Source of the DNA: Polyangium fumosum
GTDB lineage: Bacteria > Myxococcota_A > Polyangia > Polyangiales > Polyangiaceae
Reading direction: 5' to 3'
Length of the DNA stretch: 64,000 bases
Assembly: GCF_005144585.1 (NCBI RefSeq)
Contig: NZ_SSMQ01000049.1
Span: forward strand, 31,932-95,931
This document shows positions 10,201 through 17,709 of the stretch, piece after piece. Within the stretch, counting starts at the first letter, position 1. Each line of letters opens with the position of its first letter. A program made the position numbers and the translations under genes. The notes under the pieces are model-generated. The model was not told the DNA's origin. It ran no database searches and worked only from the letters and a program-made list of their open reading frames with translations.

Positions 10201-11794
10201 TCGCCGCGCCCTTGTCGCGGTCGACGAACGCGCCCTCCATCATCTTGCCGTCCACCTCCAGCGCGAGTTTTTCGATCTGCGCGCCCGGCGGCAGCGGGAA
10301 GCGGAAGATGCCTTCGAGCTCCTCGTCCGTGTCGTTCGTGAACGTCTCGTCGACCTCGGTCCGCGCCACGACGTCCACGATGCGCACCTTCACCGAGTGC
10401 TTCGCGAGCCGCACCGCGTGGTCCTTCTCCTTGGTTTGTCCGGGCTTGCGCGCCCGAAGCTCGCCGAGCCCGCGCAGCACCGGCGCGTCGAGCTCCTCCG
10501 GCGATCGATCGCTCCATTCGAGCGAGTCCGCGACGCTCGACGTGCTCGCCACGAGCGGCTCGCGACCCTTCTCGATCGTCGCCTCCTCGCCCGCGCGCAC
10601 GGCGACCGGCTTGCCCGACGCCGCCGAACGCACGAGCACCACGCCCCGCGCCACCTCGACGCTCGCGCGGCCCTTGCTGGCCGTCATGACGAGCTTCGTG
10701 CCGACCACCTCGACCTCGCCGTCATCGACGCTGATCTTCGCCGAAGGCCCGTGCTTCAGGCTCGCCACGTCCGCGACGATGGTCCCTTCCACGAGCTTCG
10801 CCTGACGCACCTTGCCGCCCTCGAGCGAGATCGACGAACCTCGATCGATCGCGAGCTGCGAGCCGTCCGCGAGCGACACGTACGCCCGCGTGCGTGCGTC
10901 CGTGCGCAGCGTCGTGTCGTTCTTGAACGCCCATCCCGGCTTCACCGGCTTGCACGCGCCGCTCGCGTCACACGCTTCGAGCCCGCCTTCCTTGTCGGCG
11001 GATGCGCGCGAGATCGAGTCGATCTTGCCCGACCACGCGGCCTCGAACTTCGGCTCCTCCGGCCCTTGCTTCTGTCCCTTCAGGTAGAACCCGACGGCGG
11101 CTGCCGCGGCCATCGCGCCGAGCAGCCCCGCGACGAACGTCGGGCGGCGAAAGAGCGAGACGACCTTGCCTCCCTCGCCCCCCTTCGTCGTCTGCGGCGG
11201 CGACGTGCGCGCCGCTCCCGTCGTCGCGCTCTTCGCCTCGGGCGCGCGCGAACGGGGCGTCTCACGCTCCGTGATCGCCTGCGTCGGCTCGGCCGCCTTT
11301 GCTTCGTCGTTCACCGTCGGCGAAGGCTGCGTCGCATCGAGCCCACGCTCCGAACCTTTGGACACCAACGTGTTCGTCCGCGTCCGCGGGGGCTCGCTCT
11401 CCGTCGTCGCGCTCGCGACCTCGGTCTTCGCCGTCGCGATGTCCGTGATCTTCGGCTCGGAGACCCGATCCTCGGCGACCACGCTCTTCGCCGTGCGCGG
11501 CGCCGACACCGTGGCCTCGGCGCTCTTCGGCGCCACGCCGGCCGGCGGCTTCAAGTTGTCCACGTCGAGCCGCGCGAGCACCTTGTCCGCGAAGCCCGCG
11601 TCGACCCGGAAATCGCCGCCCGTGTGCCCCACGAACTCCGCTGCGCGCTCCGCGTCGTGCCGCAGGTCCCGGCACGTGTCGCAGTCGGCGATGTGATCGA
11701 AGAGCTCCTTCGGCGCCGAGCCGTCCAGCACCTCGGCGATTCGCTCCTCGACCTCGCGGCAGAGCCCACCCTCGTTCGTCTCGCTCGTGCTCAT
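7241..11794 (-). CDS. Zinc-finger/FecR/VIT/VWA membrane protein, probable anti-sigma factor
   Basis: This is a 1517-residue multidomain protein. Residues 1-60 hold an anti-sigma zinc finger of the zf-HC2 type (His34, Cys38, Cys41 in HIADCDTCRDL). A linker of about 150 residues leads to one membrane helix (FVAGLLGAMAAAAAVGFYL, near 218). A FecR-like beta domain follows (about 265-400; LRTDARTRAYVSLADGSQLA). Next are a VIT domain (about 450-590) and a von Willebrand A domain whose MIDAS DASRS starts at Asp755. The remaining C-terminal part is TPR-like with a final beta domain. It begins 4 bp after the ECF sigma gene, so it is the likely membrane-bound inhibitor of that sigma factor, with the FecR/VWA parts outside sensing protein or metal-dependent contact. 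A VIT-VWA fusion on an anti-sigma factor is uncommon. Confidence 0.8.
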   Translation of the reverse strand: MSTSETNEGGLCREVEERIAEVLDGSAPKELFDHIADCDTCRDLRHDAERAAEFVGHTGGDFRVDAGFADKVLARLDVDNLKPPAGVAPKSAEATVSAPRTAKSVVAEDRVSEPKITDIATAKTEVASATTESEPPRTRTNTLVSKGSERGLDATQPSPTVNDEAKAAEPTQAITERETPRSRAPEAKSATTGAARTSPPQTTKGGEGGKVVSLFRRPTFVAGLLGAMAAAAAVGFYLKGQKQGPEEPKFEAAWSGKIDSISRASADKEGGLEACDASGACKPVKPGWAFKNDTTLRTDARTRAYVSLADGSQLAIDRGSSISLEGGKVRQAKLVEGTIVADVASLKHGPSAKISVDDGEVEVVGTKLVMTASKGRASVEVARGVVLVRSAASGKPVAVRAGEEATIEKGREPLVASTSSVADSLEWSDRSPEELDAPVLRGLGELRARKPGQTKEKDHAVRLAKHSVKVRIVDVVARTEVDETFTNDTDEELEGIFRFPLPPGAQIEKLALEVDGKMMEGAFVDRDKGAAIWRGVIQNAAPKTPKPREEIIWVPGPWRDPALLEWQRGGRFELKIFPIPRRGSRRVVLTYTQTVDQAAGVRRFTYPLAHDPSGTTKIDAFDLDMQVLGHDKEFGVQTRGYELSPSGGDAAAERRTLSATGFVPAGDLTVEYALPDRDREATAWAYRMEPTSAPLPEEPKDGPAATKAKTNEEKDAAAAARAIAFDSSPYVAIALRPKLPRWQEAKERVHAIVVDASRSMVGERFSRATRLASTMVREMDRRDSFVLLACDTVCRPMTQDGRNGLPTPSAPGAAAAGEVERFLGSVEPDGGSDMAAAVSAARSAAGSLGGKELRILYLGDGTPTVGPTRPSHIEAAVRSSLSGNDGSVVSVAMGADADLTSLAALARGGGGVVVPYVPGQKVSSAALEVLSAAYGVTLRDPEIELPSGLTQVTPGRLDPIRAGGETFVVARMSSGDAIEGAIRLRGRVASERFEQTYPIKILATSSAGNAFVPRLYAAAKIAELENTGGASSKLAAIELSKRFAVASRFTSLLVLESEAMMNAFGLERTRVAPTFTGEELAKSSNADAEGEEKAADEAKQEAEASADLDTRGPAKGKRTESAPAAEAPFDAFGDDNLAPGAAAPNMPSPPPAPTATAASAPKPASKAGGGGWRGRSSEEDIGASSGWSGTRRPSQRLVPMRKIFERKGSFEALNTLASQNATKLLAAENAFASTPDSRDKTVELFALYATAGRLGEAQELTAKWSGRDALDPDALTARADLAARQGDRERAIRILGGLADVRPGDRATQTRLAEMHEASGNRALACEHRIALADMAPGEAKLVADAVRCANTLGMTELASLLKLDASESVRSSIDKLLAQPETPAASSLRGDIQVTAEWTGGVDLDIGLIDGQGRRTSWLGSAGKALVSARDVTSTRTEALGLVNTPSGSYVVEIARASGADQNIPVRGELLLKLAGETRKVPFVLTGPRAEVGTMRVFFTSRLVPVTDRPFNPWGP

Positions 11795-11798
11795 CGCT

Positions 11799-12404
11799 TC
11801 ACTCCTCGCCGATCTCCGCTCGCATCTTCCCGAGCGCGCGGCTCACGCGTTTGCGCGCCGCCGCCTCGTCGATCCCGCACGCCTGGGCCACCTCTCGGAA
11901 GCTGAGCCCCGCGTCGTACCGAAGCACCAAGGCCTCCCGCTCACTCGGCTTGAGCTTCGAGAGCGCGTCGCGCGCGCGCGTCGCCCTCTCCTTCTCCAGC
12001 GCGAGCTCGCCCGCGTCCGCACGTCCCGACGACGTGTCGTGCACCAGCCGGAGCCGCGCCTTCTGCCGCGCTTGCGTCTCGGAGAACCGACCGCAGATGC
12101 GACGCGCGATCCCGAACAGGAACGCCCGCACGCTTCCTTCTGCTCGGTACGTCGGGAACGCGTCGTACGCGGCCAGCAAGGTCTCTTGCACGAGCTCCTC
12201 GCTGTCCGCTTGCGAGCCCGTGAAGGCCATGCAAAGCCGACCGATCGGCGTTGCGTAGACCCGGGCGCACCGCGCGAGCGCCTCGCGATGGTTGCCCGCC
12301 GCGAGGAGCTCCTCGATGTCGCGCGCCTCCTCGGCGTGCGATCGGCCTTCCTTCATTTCTGCACGTGCCAGACCCGGGGCCATGGTTGCCTCTTCGCCTG
12401 CCAT
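11799..12404 (-). CDS. ECF-type RNA polymerase sigma factor
   Basis: The 201-residue protein shows sigma region 2 (RLCMAFTGSQADSEELVQET then AYDAFPTYRAEGSVRAFLFG) and region 4 (LSKLKPSEREALVLRYDAGL, then FREVAQACGIDEAAARKRVS as the helix-turn-helix). No region 1 or 3 is present, which is the ECF pattern. The start at ATG 12404 is chosen because an AGGAG lies 11 nt upstream. A second ATG at 12383 with GAAGAGG just before it is possible and would shorten the protein by seven residues. The gene is followed 4 bp later by the zinc-finger membrane protein, the usual sigma/anti-sigma order. The upstream 235 bp are shared with a divergent gene, and I found no convincing promoter boxes there. Confidence 0.88.
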   Translation of the reverse strand: MAGEEATMAPGLARAEMKEGRSHAEEARDIEELLAAGNHREALARCARVYATPIGRLCMAFTGSQADSEELVQETLLAAYDAFPTYRAEGSVRAFLFGIARRICGRFSETQARQKARLRLVHDTSSGRADAGELALEKERATRARDALSKLKPSEREALVLRYDAGLSFREVAQACGIDEAAARKRVSRALGKMRAEIGEE

Positions 12405-12639
12405 GTTGCTCGGAGCTCCTCTTTTGTGACCGCGACCGAAGCGATTCGCGCGAACCCCCGGAAAGCGACGTCGCGCGGACCCGGAGCGCCCCGCCCCGCG
12501 CCGTGGTAGGATCGAACGAGATCGCCGGCCCCTCGCCGGCGGCCCGGCCGCCCACGGCGCGACCTTTGCAGCGCCCCCGTCCACGCTACATCATCGCGCG
12601 AGCGCCGATCTCGCCGACGAGCTTCGAGGAGCGCCTCCC

Positions 12640-13944
12640 ATGACGAATTTCCCCGCCTCGCCCGCCAAGTCCTCCACGTTCGGTCACACCTCCGGCGTGA
12701 AGAATCGTCAACGCTGGTCGATCGCGGGGTGCCTCGCCGTCCTCGCGCTCATGGCCCCGACGGCGGTCTTCGCCCAGCCGGCGCCCGCGGTCGCCCCGGC
12801 CGATGTCGAAGCCCCGCCGGTCGCACGGCCTCAGCCGAACGCGCCGCCGCGCCGCGTCGCGCCGCCCCCGCAATTGCCCGCCGCGATCCCTCCCGCGCCC
12901 ACGCCCGCCGCAGAACCCAACACGCCCGCAGATCCCAACGCCAAGAAGGAGCCCTCCGTCGAGGAGAAGGCGCTCCGCGGCGTCGTGGCGATCGAGCGCG
13001 CCGGCCAGCCCCTCTCGCTCGGCGTCGCGCTCGCGGGCGACGGTCGGATCCTCGCGGCGCTCTCGCCGCTCGGCTCGGGCAACGATCTCGAAGCGCGCTT
13101 CGCCGACGGCGCCGTCGTCCGCGTCAAGCTCGGCCACCACGATCGCACGTGGGACCTCGCGCTGCTCGTCCCGCAGTCGGGGCGCTGGACCGAAGGGCTC
13201 GTCGCCTCCACGCGGGACCCGCTCCGCACCGACGCGACCATCCGCGGCTTCGCGATGGGGCCCAAGGGCAAACCCTCGGTCGCGCAGATGGTGATCCGCG
13301 GCCGGAAAAACCTCCTCGGCGCCGACGACGCCACGCTCGCGAACGCGTTCGAGCTCGGCTCGCGCATCTCGCCGCTCGACCTCGGCGCGCCGGTCATCGA
13401 CGAGGACGGCCGCGTCGTCGCCCTCCTCGGCCGCGGCTGCTCCCCGAACGAAGGTCGCCCCTGCACCCCCGTCGCGTTCGGCATCCCGATGAACGCGATC
13501 CGCGGCTTCCTGCGCAGCGTCCCGCCGACCGCGGTCGCGCCTGCGGCTTGGCTCGGCATCCAGGGTTCGTCCGAGGTCGGCATGTTCGCCAAGGGCGTCC
13601 GTGTGCAGAGCATCCATCCGGACAGCCCCGCGGCCGAGGCCAAGCTCAAGGGCGGCGACGCGTCCGTGAGCGACATGATCGTCGCCGTCGACGGCGTGCC
13701 CGTGACGAGCCCCGAGCAGCTCGCGGAGGTCATCCGGACACACGCGGTCGGCGAGAAGGTGCCGCTTACGGTGTTTGGCCAGGGCAAGTATCGTCAGGTC
13801 ACGGTCGTGCTCCGTCAGGCGCCCGATCCGCGCGCCGCACCGAAGGCGCCGCCGGCGCACCCGGCCGAGCTCCCGACGCTCGGCGATGCAGCGCCCCCCA
13901 CGCAAGCCCGTCCCAGAGCGGACGGGCTCGACCGGAGGAGGTAA
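12640..13944 (+). CDS. HtrA/DegP-like secreted protein with PDZ domain, catalytic Ser and His missing
   Basis: This 434-residue protein has a signal peptide (residues about 24-48), a Pro/Ala-rich linker to about 105, a trypsin-like fold and one PDZ domain (about 315-400; GVRVQSIHPDSPAAEAKLKG). The fold is readable against HtrA: LAGDGRILAALSPLG aligns with the His strand but lacks His. WDLALLVP keeps the Asp (Asp172). PLDLGAPVIDEDGRVVALLG (245-264) aligns with the GNSGGP loop but lacks Ser. Two triad residues are thus gone and it is probably a non-proteolytic binding protein in the periplasm. An extra Cys pair (GRGCSPNEGRPCTP) could form a disulphide. The start is supported by GAGGAG upstream. 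It is divergent from the sigma gene. Confidence 0.75.
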   Translation: MTNFPASPAKSSTFGHTSGVKNRQRWSIAGCLAVLALMAPTAVFAQPAPAVAPADVEAPPVARPQPNAPPRRVAPPPQLPAAIPPAPTPAAEPNTPADPNAKKEPSVEEKALRGVVAIERAGQPLSLGVALAGDGRILAALSPLGSGNDLEARFADGAVVRVKLGHHDRTWDLALLVPQSGRWTEGLVASTRDPLRTDATIRGFAMGPKGKPSVAQMVIRGRKNLLGADDATLANAFELGSRISPLDLGAPVIDEDGRVVALLGRGCSPNEGRPCTPVAFGIPMNAIRGFLRSVPPTAVAPAAWLGIQGSSEVGMFAKGVRVQSIHPDSPAAEAKLKGGDASVSDMIVAVDGVPVTSPEQLAEVIRTHAVGEKVPLTVFGQGKYRQVTVVLRQAPDPRAAPKAPPAHPAELPTLGDAAPPTQARPRADGLDRRR

Positions 13945-14110
13945 GGTCGATCCCATCTGATCCCCTTGGAAACGACGCCCGCGACGACCCCTCTCGCGGG
14001 ATCTCGTTGACACCCCGCCGAACGATCCCGACCATGACGAGCGCGGCTCTCGGCTCCCCTCAAAGGAACGAGACAAGGCGAGCCGCTCCGTCCCCCACAT
14101 TCGGTGAACC

Positions 14111-14884
14111 GTGGCTCAACAGCTCCGCATCGAGGTAGCCGGCGAGACGAACGTCGGCCGCAAGCGTAATCACAACGAAGACAACTTCGCGATCATGGCG
14201 GAGTACGGCCTCTTCATCGTGGCCGACGGCATGGGTGGTCATGCATCGGGCGAGGTCGCCTCGAAGATGGCCGTCGATGCGATGCAAGAGTTCTTCGCGC
14301 AGACGCAAGAGGATCCCGAGCGCACGTGGCCCTACAAGATGGACCGCACGAAGGGCTACGAGGAGAACCGCCTCATCACGGGCATCAAGCTCGCGAACCT
14401 GCGCATCTACGAGACCGCGCAACGCGAGTCGAAGAAGCGCGGCATGGGGACGACGTTCGTCGGCATCTTCACGGCCAACGACGGCGTGTACATCGCACAC
14501 GTCGGTGACAGCCGCGTCTACCGGCATCGCGACGGCAAGCTCGAGTGCCTTACCGAGGACCACTCGCTGCTCAACGACTACATCAAGATGAAGCGCCTCA
14601 CGCCCGAGGAGATCGCGAACTTCCCGCACAAGAACGTCATCGTTCGTGCGCTCGGGATGAAGGAGACCGTCAAGGTCGACACGCGCTTCGAGGTGCCCGC
14701 GGTCAACGACACGTACCTGCTCTGCTCCGACGGCCTCTCCGGCCCCGTGAGTGACCCCGAGATCGCCGACATCCTCTCGCGCCACGGCGACATCAAGACC
14801 GCGACGGCGAAGCTCATCGAGCGCGCCAACGAGAACGGCGGACCGGACAACGTCACGTGCGTCCTCGTCCGCTGGACGCTCTGA
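14111..14884 (+). CDS. PP2C-family Ser/Thr protein phosphatase (Stp1/PrpC type)
   Basis: This 257-residue protein is close to the bacterial PP2C length and carries the family motifs in order: RKRNHNEDNFAI (metal-binding Asp), VADGMGGHASGEVAS, the GTTFVGIF strand, VGDSRVYRHRDGKL, LCSDGLSG, and GGPDNVTCVLVRW at the C-terminus. It should dephosphorylate Ser/Thr in a Mn/Mg-dependent way in the cytoplasm and is a natural counterpart of the kinases at 14965 and 21155. It converges on the first of these. Translation begins at GTG 14111. Confidence 0.92.
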   Translation: MAQQLRIEVAGETNVGRKRNHNEDNFAIMAEYGLFIVADGMGGHASGEVASKMAVDAMQEFFAQTQEDPERTWPYKMDRTKGYEENRLITGIKLANLRIYETAQRESKKRGMGTTFVGIFTANDGVYIAHVGDSRVYRHRDGKLECLTEDHSLLNDYIKMKRLTPEEIANFPHKNVIVRALGMKETVKVDTRFEVPAVNDTYLLCSDGLSGPVSDPEIADILSRHGDIKTATAKLIERANENGGPDNVTCVLVRWTL

Positions 14885-14910
14885 CCCACGTCCCACGCGA
14901 ACGACGTCTT

Positions 14911-14932
14911 ACGCGCCGCACCCACGGCGCGT
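14911..14932. terminator. Hairpin between convergent phosphatase and kinase genes
   Basis: A perfect 8-bp stem (ACGCGCCG at 14911-14918 and CGGCGCGT at 14925-14932) with a 6-nt loop sits in the 80-bp gap between converging genes. There is no clear T tract, so it may be a weak terminator or only an mRNA-end structure. Confidence 0.45.
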
Positions 14933-14964
14933 GAGGGCGTTTGTGCGCGCGGCGCGCGCGAGGA

Positions 14965-16482
14965 TCACTTGCCCGTCGAGAGCATGATCGCCGCGACGAT
15001 GCCGAAGCCGATCAGCGCGAACAGCACGCCGCCGAGCAGGAAGGGCCAGACGCGGCGCGGCGCGGGCTGCGAAGCAAGGTCGGTCGCGACCGGCTGCAGC
15101 CCGGTCTGCTGCTGCCACGGAGCCTGCTGCACCGGCGCGCTCATCGACCGCTGCGCGTAGGACTGCGAGGCCTCCGGGTACGATGCGTTCGGCATCGGCG
15201 TCTGCACCGGCGAGCCGTAACCCGGCGGCATGCTCGGCGACGCGGACACGGGCGGCTGCACCGCGCCGTACGTCCCCGAGTTCGCCGCGCCCATGTAACT
15301 GTTGGAGCTCGAACCATACTGCGACGGGCTCGGCCGCCCCGCGCTCGAACCCGACGGCTGCGGCAGCGGCGGCCACTGCGGGCCCCCTCCGTTCGGGTTC
15401 GGCATGAGCCGCGCGATGGGCATCGCGAGCGTCGCGGCCGCGTCGTCGGTCGTGTTCTCTGCCTCGATGGGCGGAGGCTCGGGGCGACGGATGTGCGGCT
15501 CGTGGCGCGTCACGTCGTACGGCATCGTCCCGCGGGGCCCGCCGCTCAGCGACGATGGCGTGTGGGAGGGCGCGGGCATCGTGTGCGCGGTCCCGAGCGC
15601 GGCGGGCTGCATGTACGAACCCGACGAACGCGGGCTCAGCTCGCGCCACGCGGCGAGCGCCTCCGTCGCGGTCTGGAACCTCTGGTCCGGGTCTCGCGCG
15701 AGCCCGCGCGCGACGAACGCCTCGAGCCGCGGATCGACGGGGCCGTCCATCGCGTCGCCGATTCGCCGCGGCGGCGCCTTGGCCTTCATCTCCACCATCA
15801 CGAGCACGTTCTTCGCGAGGTAGGGGAGCTGCCCCGTCAGCGACTGGTAGATCATCGTCGTGCACGCGTAGATGTCCGCGCGCTCGTCGACCATCTTCGC
15901 CTTGCCGATCTGCTCGGGCGGCATGAACGAGAACGTCCCGAGGCTCTGCCCCATCTCCGTCAGCGTCTCGCCCTCCATCTCCTTCGGCAGCTTCGAGATG
16001 CCGAAGTCGAGGATCTTCACCCGCGTCGAACCGTCGGGGCGGCGCTCCAGGTAGATGTTCGAGGGCTTGAGGTCGCGGTGGATGATCTTCACGCGGTGCG
16101 CGTCCGCGAGGCCCATCCAGACCTGCTCGATGATGGTGTAGAGCTCGTCGAAGTGAATCGGCCCGGTGCGCTTCAGCCGATCGATGAGGCTCTCGCCTTC
16201 GAGCAGCTCGAAGACGAGCACGATGCCGAAGTTCGCGTCCTCCTCGACGTCGAGGACCTGCGTGACGTAGTCGCTGTTGATCGAGCCCGCCGCGCGCGCC
16301 TCGCGCCGGAAGCGCTCGACGGCCGAGTGCTTCGCCTTCGCGTCGGCGTGCAGCACCTTGATCGCCACCTGGCGCCCGGTGCGCGTGTTCTCCGCGGCGA
16401 ACACCTCGCCCATGCCGCCGCGCCCGAGCGGGCGGATCACGCGGTAGCGACTCGCGATGAGGGTGCCGGTTTCGATCTCCAA
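14965..16482 (-). CDS. Ser/Thr protein kinase with C-terminal membrane anchor
   Basis: The 505-residue protein has a Hanks-type kinase domain in residues 10-270: glycine loop LGRGGMGEVFAA, VAIKVLH Lys, catalytic loop HRDLKPSN, DFGISK, and FMPPEQIGKAKMVDERADIY in the activation/APE region. A disordered Pro/Ser/Gln-rich segment (about 280-470) follows, then a single C-terminal membrane helix (FLLGGVLFALIGFGIVAAIM). The kinase is therefore cytoplasmic and tail-anchored, the common myxobacterial design. The only start that fits the glycine-loop register is TTG at 16482, with an AGG about 8 nt upstream. The gene follows the TPR/PEGA gene by 22 bp, probably in one operon. Confidence 0.9.
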   Translation of the reverse strand: MEIETGTLIASRYRVIRPLGRGGMGEVFAAENTRTGRQVAIKVLHADAKAKHSAVERFRREARAAGSINSDYVTQVLDVEEDANFGIVLVFELLEGESLIDRLKRTGPIHFDELYTIIEQVWMGLADAHRVKIIHRDLKPSNIYLERRPDGSTRVKILDFGISKLPKEMEGETLTEMGQSLGTFSFMPPEQIGKAKMVDERADIYACTTMIYQSLTGQLPYLAKNVLVMVEMKAKAPPRRIGDAMDGPVDPRLEAFVARGLARDPDQRFQTATEALAAWRELSPRSSGSYMQPAALGTAHTMPAPSHTPSSLSGGPRGTMPYDVTRHEPHIRRPEPPPIEAENTTDDAAATLAMPIARLMPNPNGGGPQWPPLPQPSGSSAGRPSPSQYGSSSNSYMGAANSGTYGAVQPPVSASPSMPPGYGSPVQTPMPNASYPEASQSYAQRSMSAPVQQAPWQQQTGLQPVATDLASQPAPRRVWPFLLGGVLFALIGFGIVAAIMLSTGK

Positions 16483-16504
16483 ACGCGCGCCTCGTCCCTT
16501 CGGA

Positions 16505-17590
16505 CTAGAACGTTCCGACGGCCATCATGCCGCCGCCTTGCGGTATCGCCCATGGAGCGAAGGCGAACGACTCCTTCGGCGGCTCGGCCGGCTTCTTCTC
16601 GGGCCGCAGGACGAAGAGGACCGTCGCCGCCACGGCGCCCGACGCGGCCAGGCCGAAGCACACGTCCGCGACCGCGTTGAGCGTCACGACCTTCGAGCGC
16701 ATGTCTTCGAGGACCTGCAGCTCCTCTTTGCTGTTCGCTTTCCCGTTCGACGCGTCGAAGTCGGCCCTCGCGCCCGTCGCGAGCGCGCCGCCGACGATCG
16801 CGCCGGCCACGCCCGCGGCGATCGCCGCGCCGCCGACGACGAACACCGTGATGGGCACCGGACGCGAGGGCTGCTCGGCGGGTTTGTCCTCGTTCCCGAG
16901 GAAGTCCTTCTCGGTAAAACCCTCGGCCGTCACGGGCTTGCCCTTGTCGAACTCGAACTCGCGATCGTACTTGCCGCCGTTCGTGATCTCGACCTTCCAG
17001 ACCTGATCCGGCGCGCCTTCGACGCTCGCCTTGAACTCGTGCGTGCCGGGGTGGATGCCGATGCGCGTGCCCGTGAGCCCGATCGTGTAGCGGTTCGTGA
17101 TCGGAAAGCCGCGCGCCGGCGTGCGCACGTCCGTGATGGTCACGCCCGGCCTGTCCGACTTCAGCGTCACCCACGCGACGACCGAGCGCAGCGCCTTGAG
17201 GTCGGTCTCCATCTGCTGTTTGTCCGCGGGGTCGAGCTGATCGCCCTTCGCTTCGAGGAATTTTTCGAGCAGGGAGATCGCCTCGCCGTCGCGTTCGAGC
17301 TCCATCGCGCAGAGGCCCATGCCCTTGACCGCGTTCATCGAGCCCGACAGGTCGAAGGCCTTCTTGAACTCGCGATACGCCTCCTCGCACTTGTGCCCGG
17401 AGGGATCGTTGTAGAAGGCGGCGCCCGCCTCCATGTGCTTCTTCGCTTCGACGAGGTTCGGATCCTCGGGCGCCGCAGGCTCGGCCGGAGGCTTTTTGCC
17501 GCCTTTGCCCTGCGCGAGGGCTGGGCATGCAGTGGCAAGCATGGCGAGAGCCGTGATCGCGGAGAACGTACGCGTCAGCGCGGACCGCAT
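16505..17590 (-). CDS. Secreted TPR/PEGA-like protein with C-terminal membrane segments
   Basis: The 361-residue product has a Sec signal (SALTRTFSAITALAMLATACPALA), TPR-like helices (about 45-130; AYREFKKAFDLSGSMNAVKG), and a beta domain of PEGA/carboxypeptidase-regulatory style (about 135-230; GIHPGTHEFKASVEG). Two hydrophobic helices near the C-terminus (VFVVGGAAIAAGVAGAIVGG and a second around 320) complete it. It is likely a cell-envelope protein. The kinase gene follows in the same operon, and a related protein/kinase pair exists at 19794-22672. This suggests it is a sensor or output partner of the kinase, which is inference. Confidence 0.7.
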   Translation of the reverse strand: MRSALTRTFSAITALAMLATACPALAQGKGGKKPPAEPAAPEDPNLVEAKKHMEAGAAFYNDPSGHKCEEAYREFKKAFDLSGSMNAVKGMGLCAMELERDGEAISLLEKFLEAKGDQLDPADKQQMETDLKALRSVVAWVTLKSDRPGVTITDVRTPARGFPITNRYTIGLTGTRIGIHPGTHEFKASVEGAPDQVWKVEITNGGKYDREFEFDKGKPVTAEGFTEKDFLGNEDKPAEQPSRPVPITVFVVGGAAIAAGVAGAIVGGALATGARADFDASNGKANSKEELQVLEDMRSKVVTLNAVADVCFGLAASGAVAATVLFVLRPEKKPAEPPKESFAFAPWAIPQGGGMMAVGTF

Positions 17591-17709
17591 GCCCCAAAGG
17601 GTACCGCGGGTCGCGCAGGATCGGAAAGAGAACCGCAGGGATTCGGGGCGTGGCTCCGCTCGCGGAGCGCAGGCCCGCGCGTCGAACGACGCGGCGGCAG
17701 GGGGGCGTC

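Noticed and set aside
12405..12639. ECF autoregulatory promoter between the sigma gene and the HtrA-like gene
   Set aside because: No pair of boxes at the right spacing could be picked with confidence in this GC-rich spacer.
14965..16482. Start codon upstream of TTG for the kinase
   Set aside because: Upstream codons in frame contain no ATG, GTG or TTG before running into the stop region of the preceding gene, so TTG 16482 is kept.
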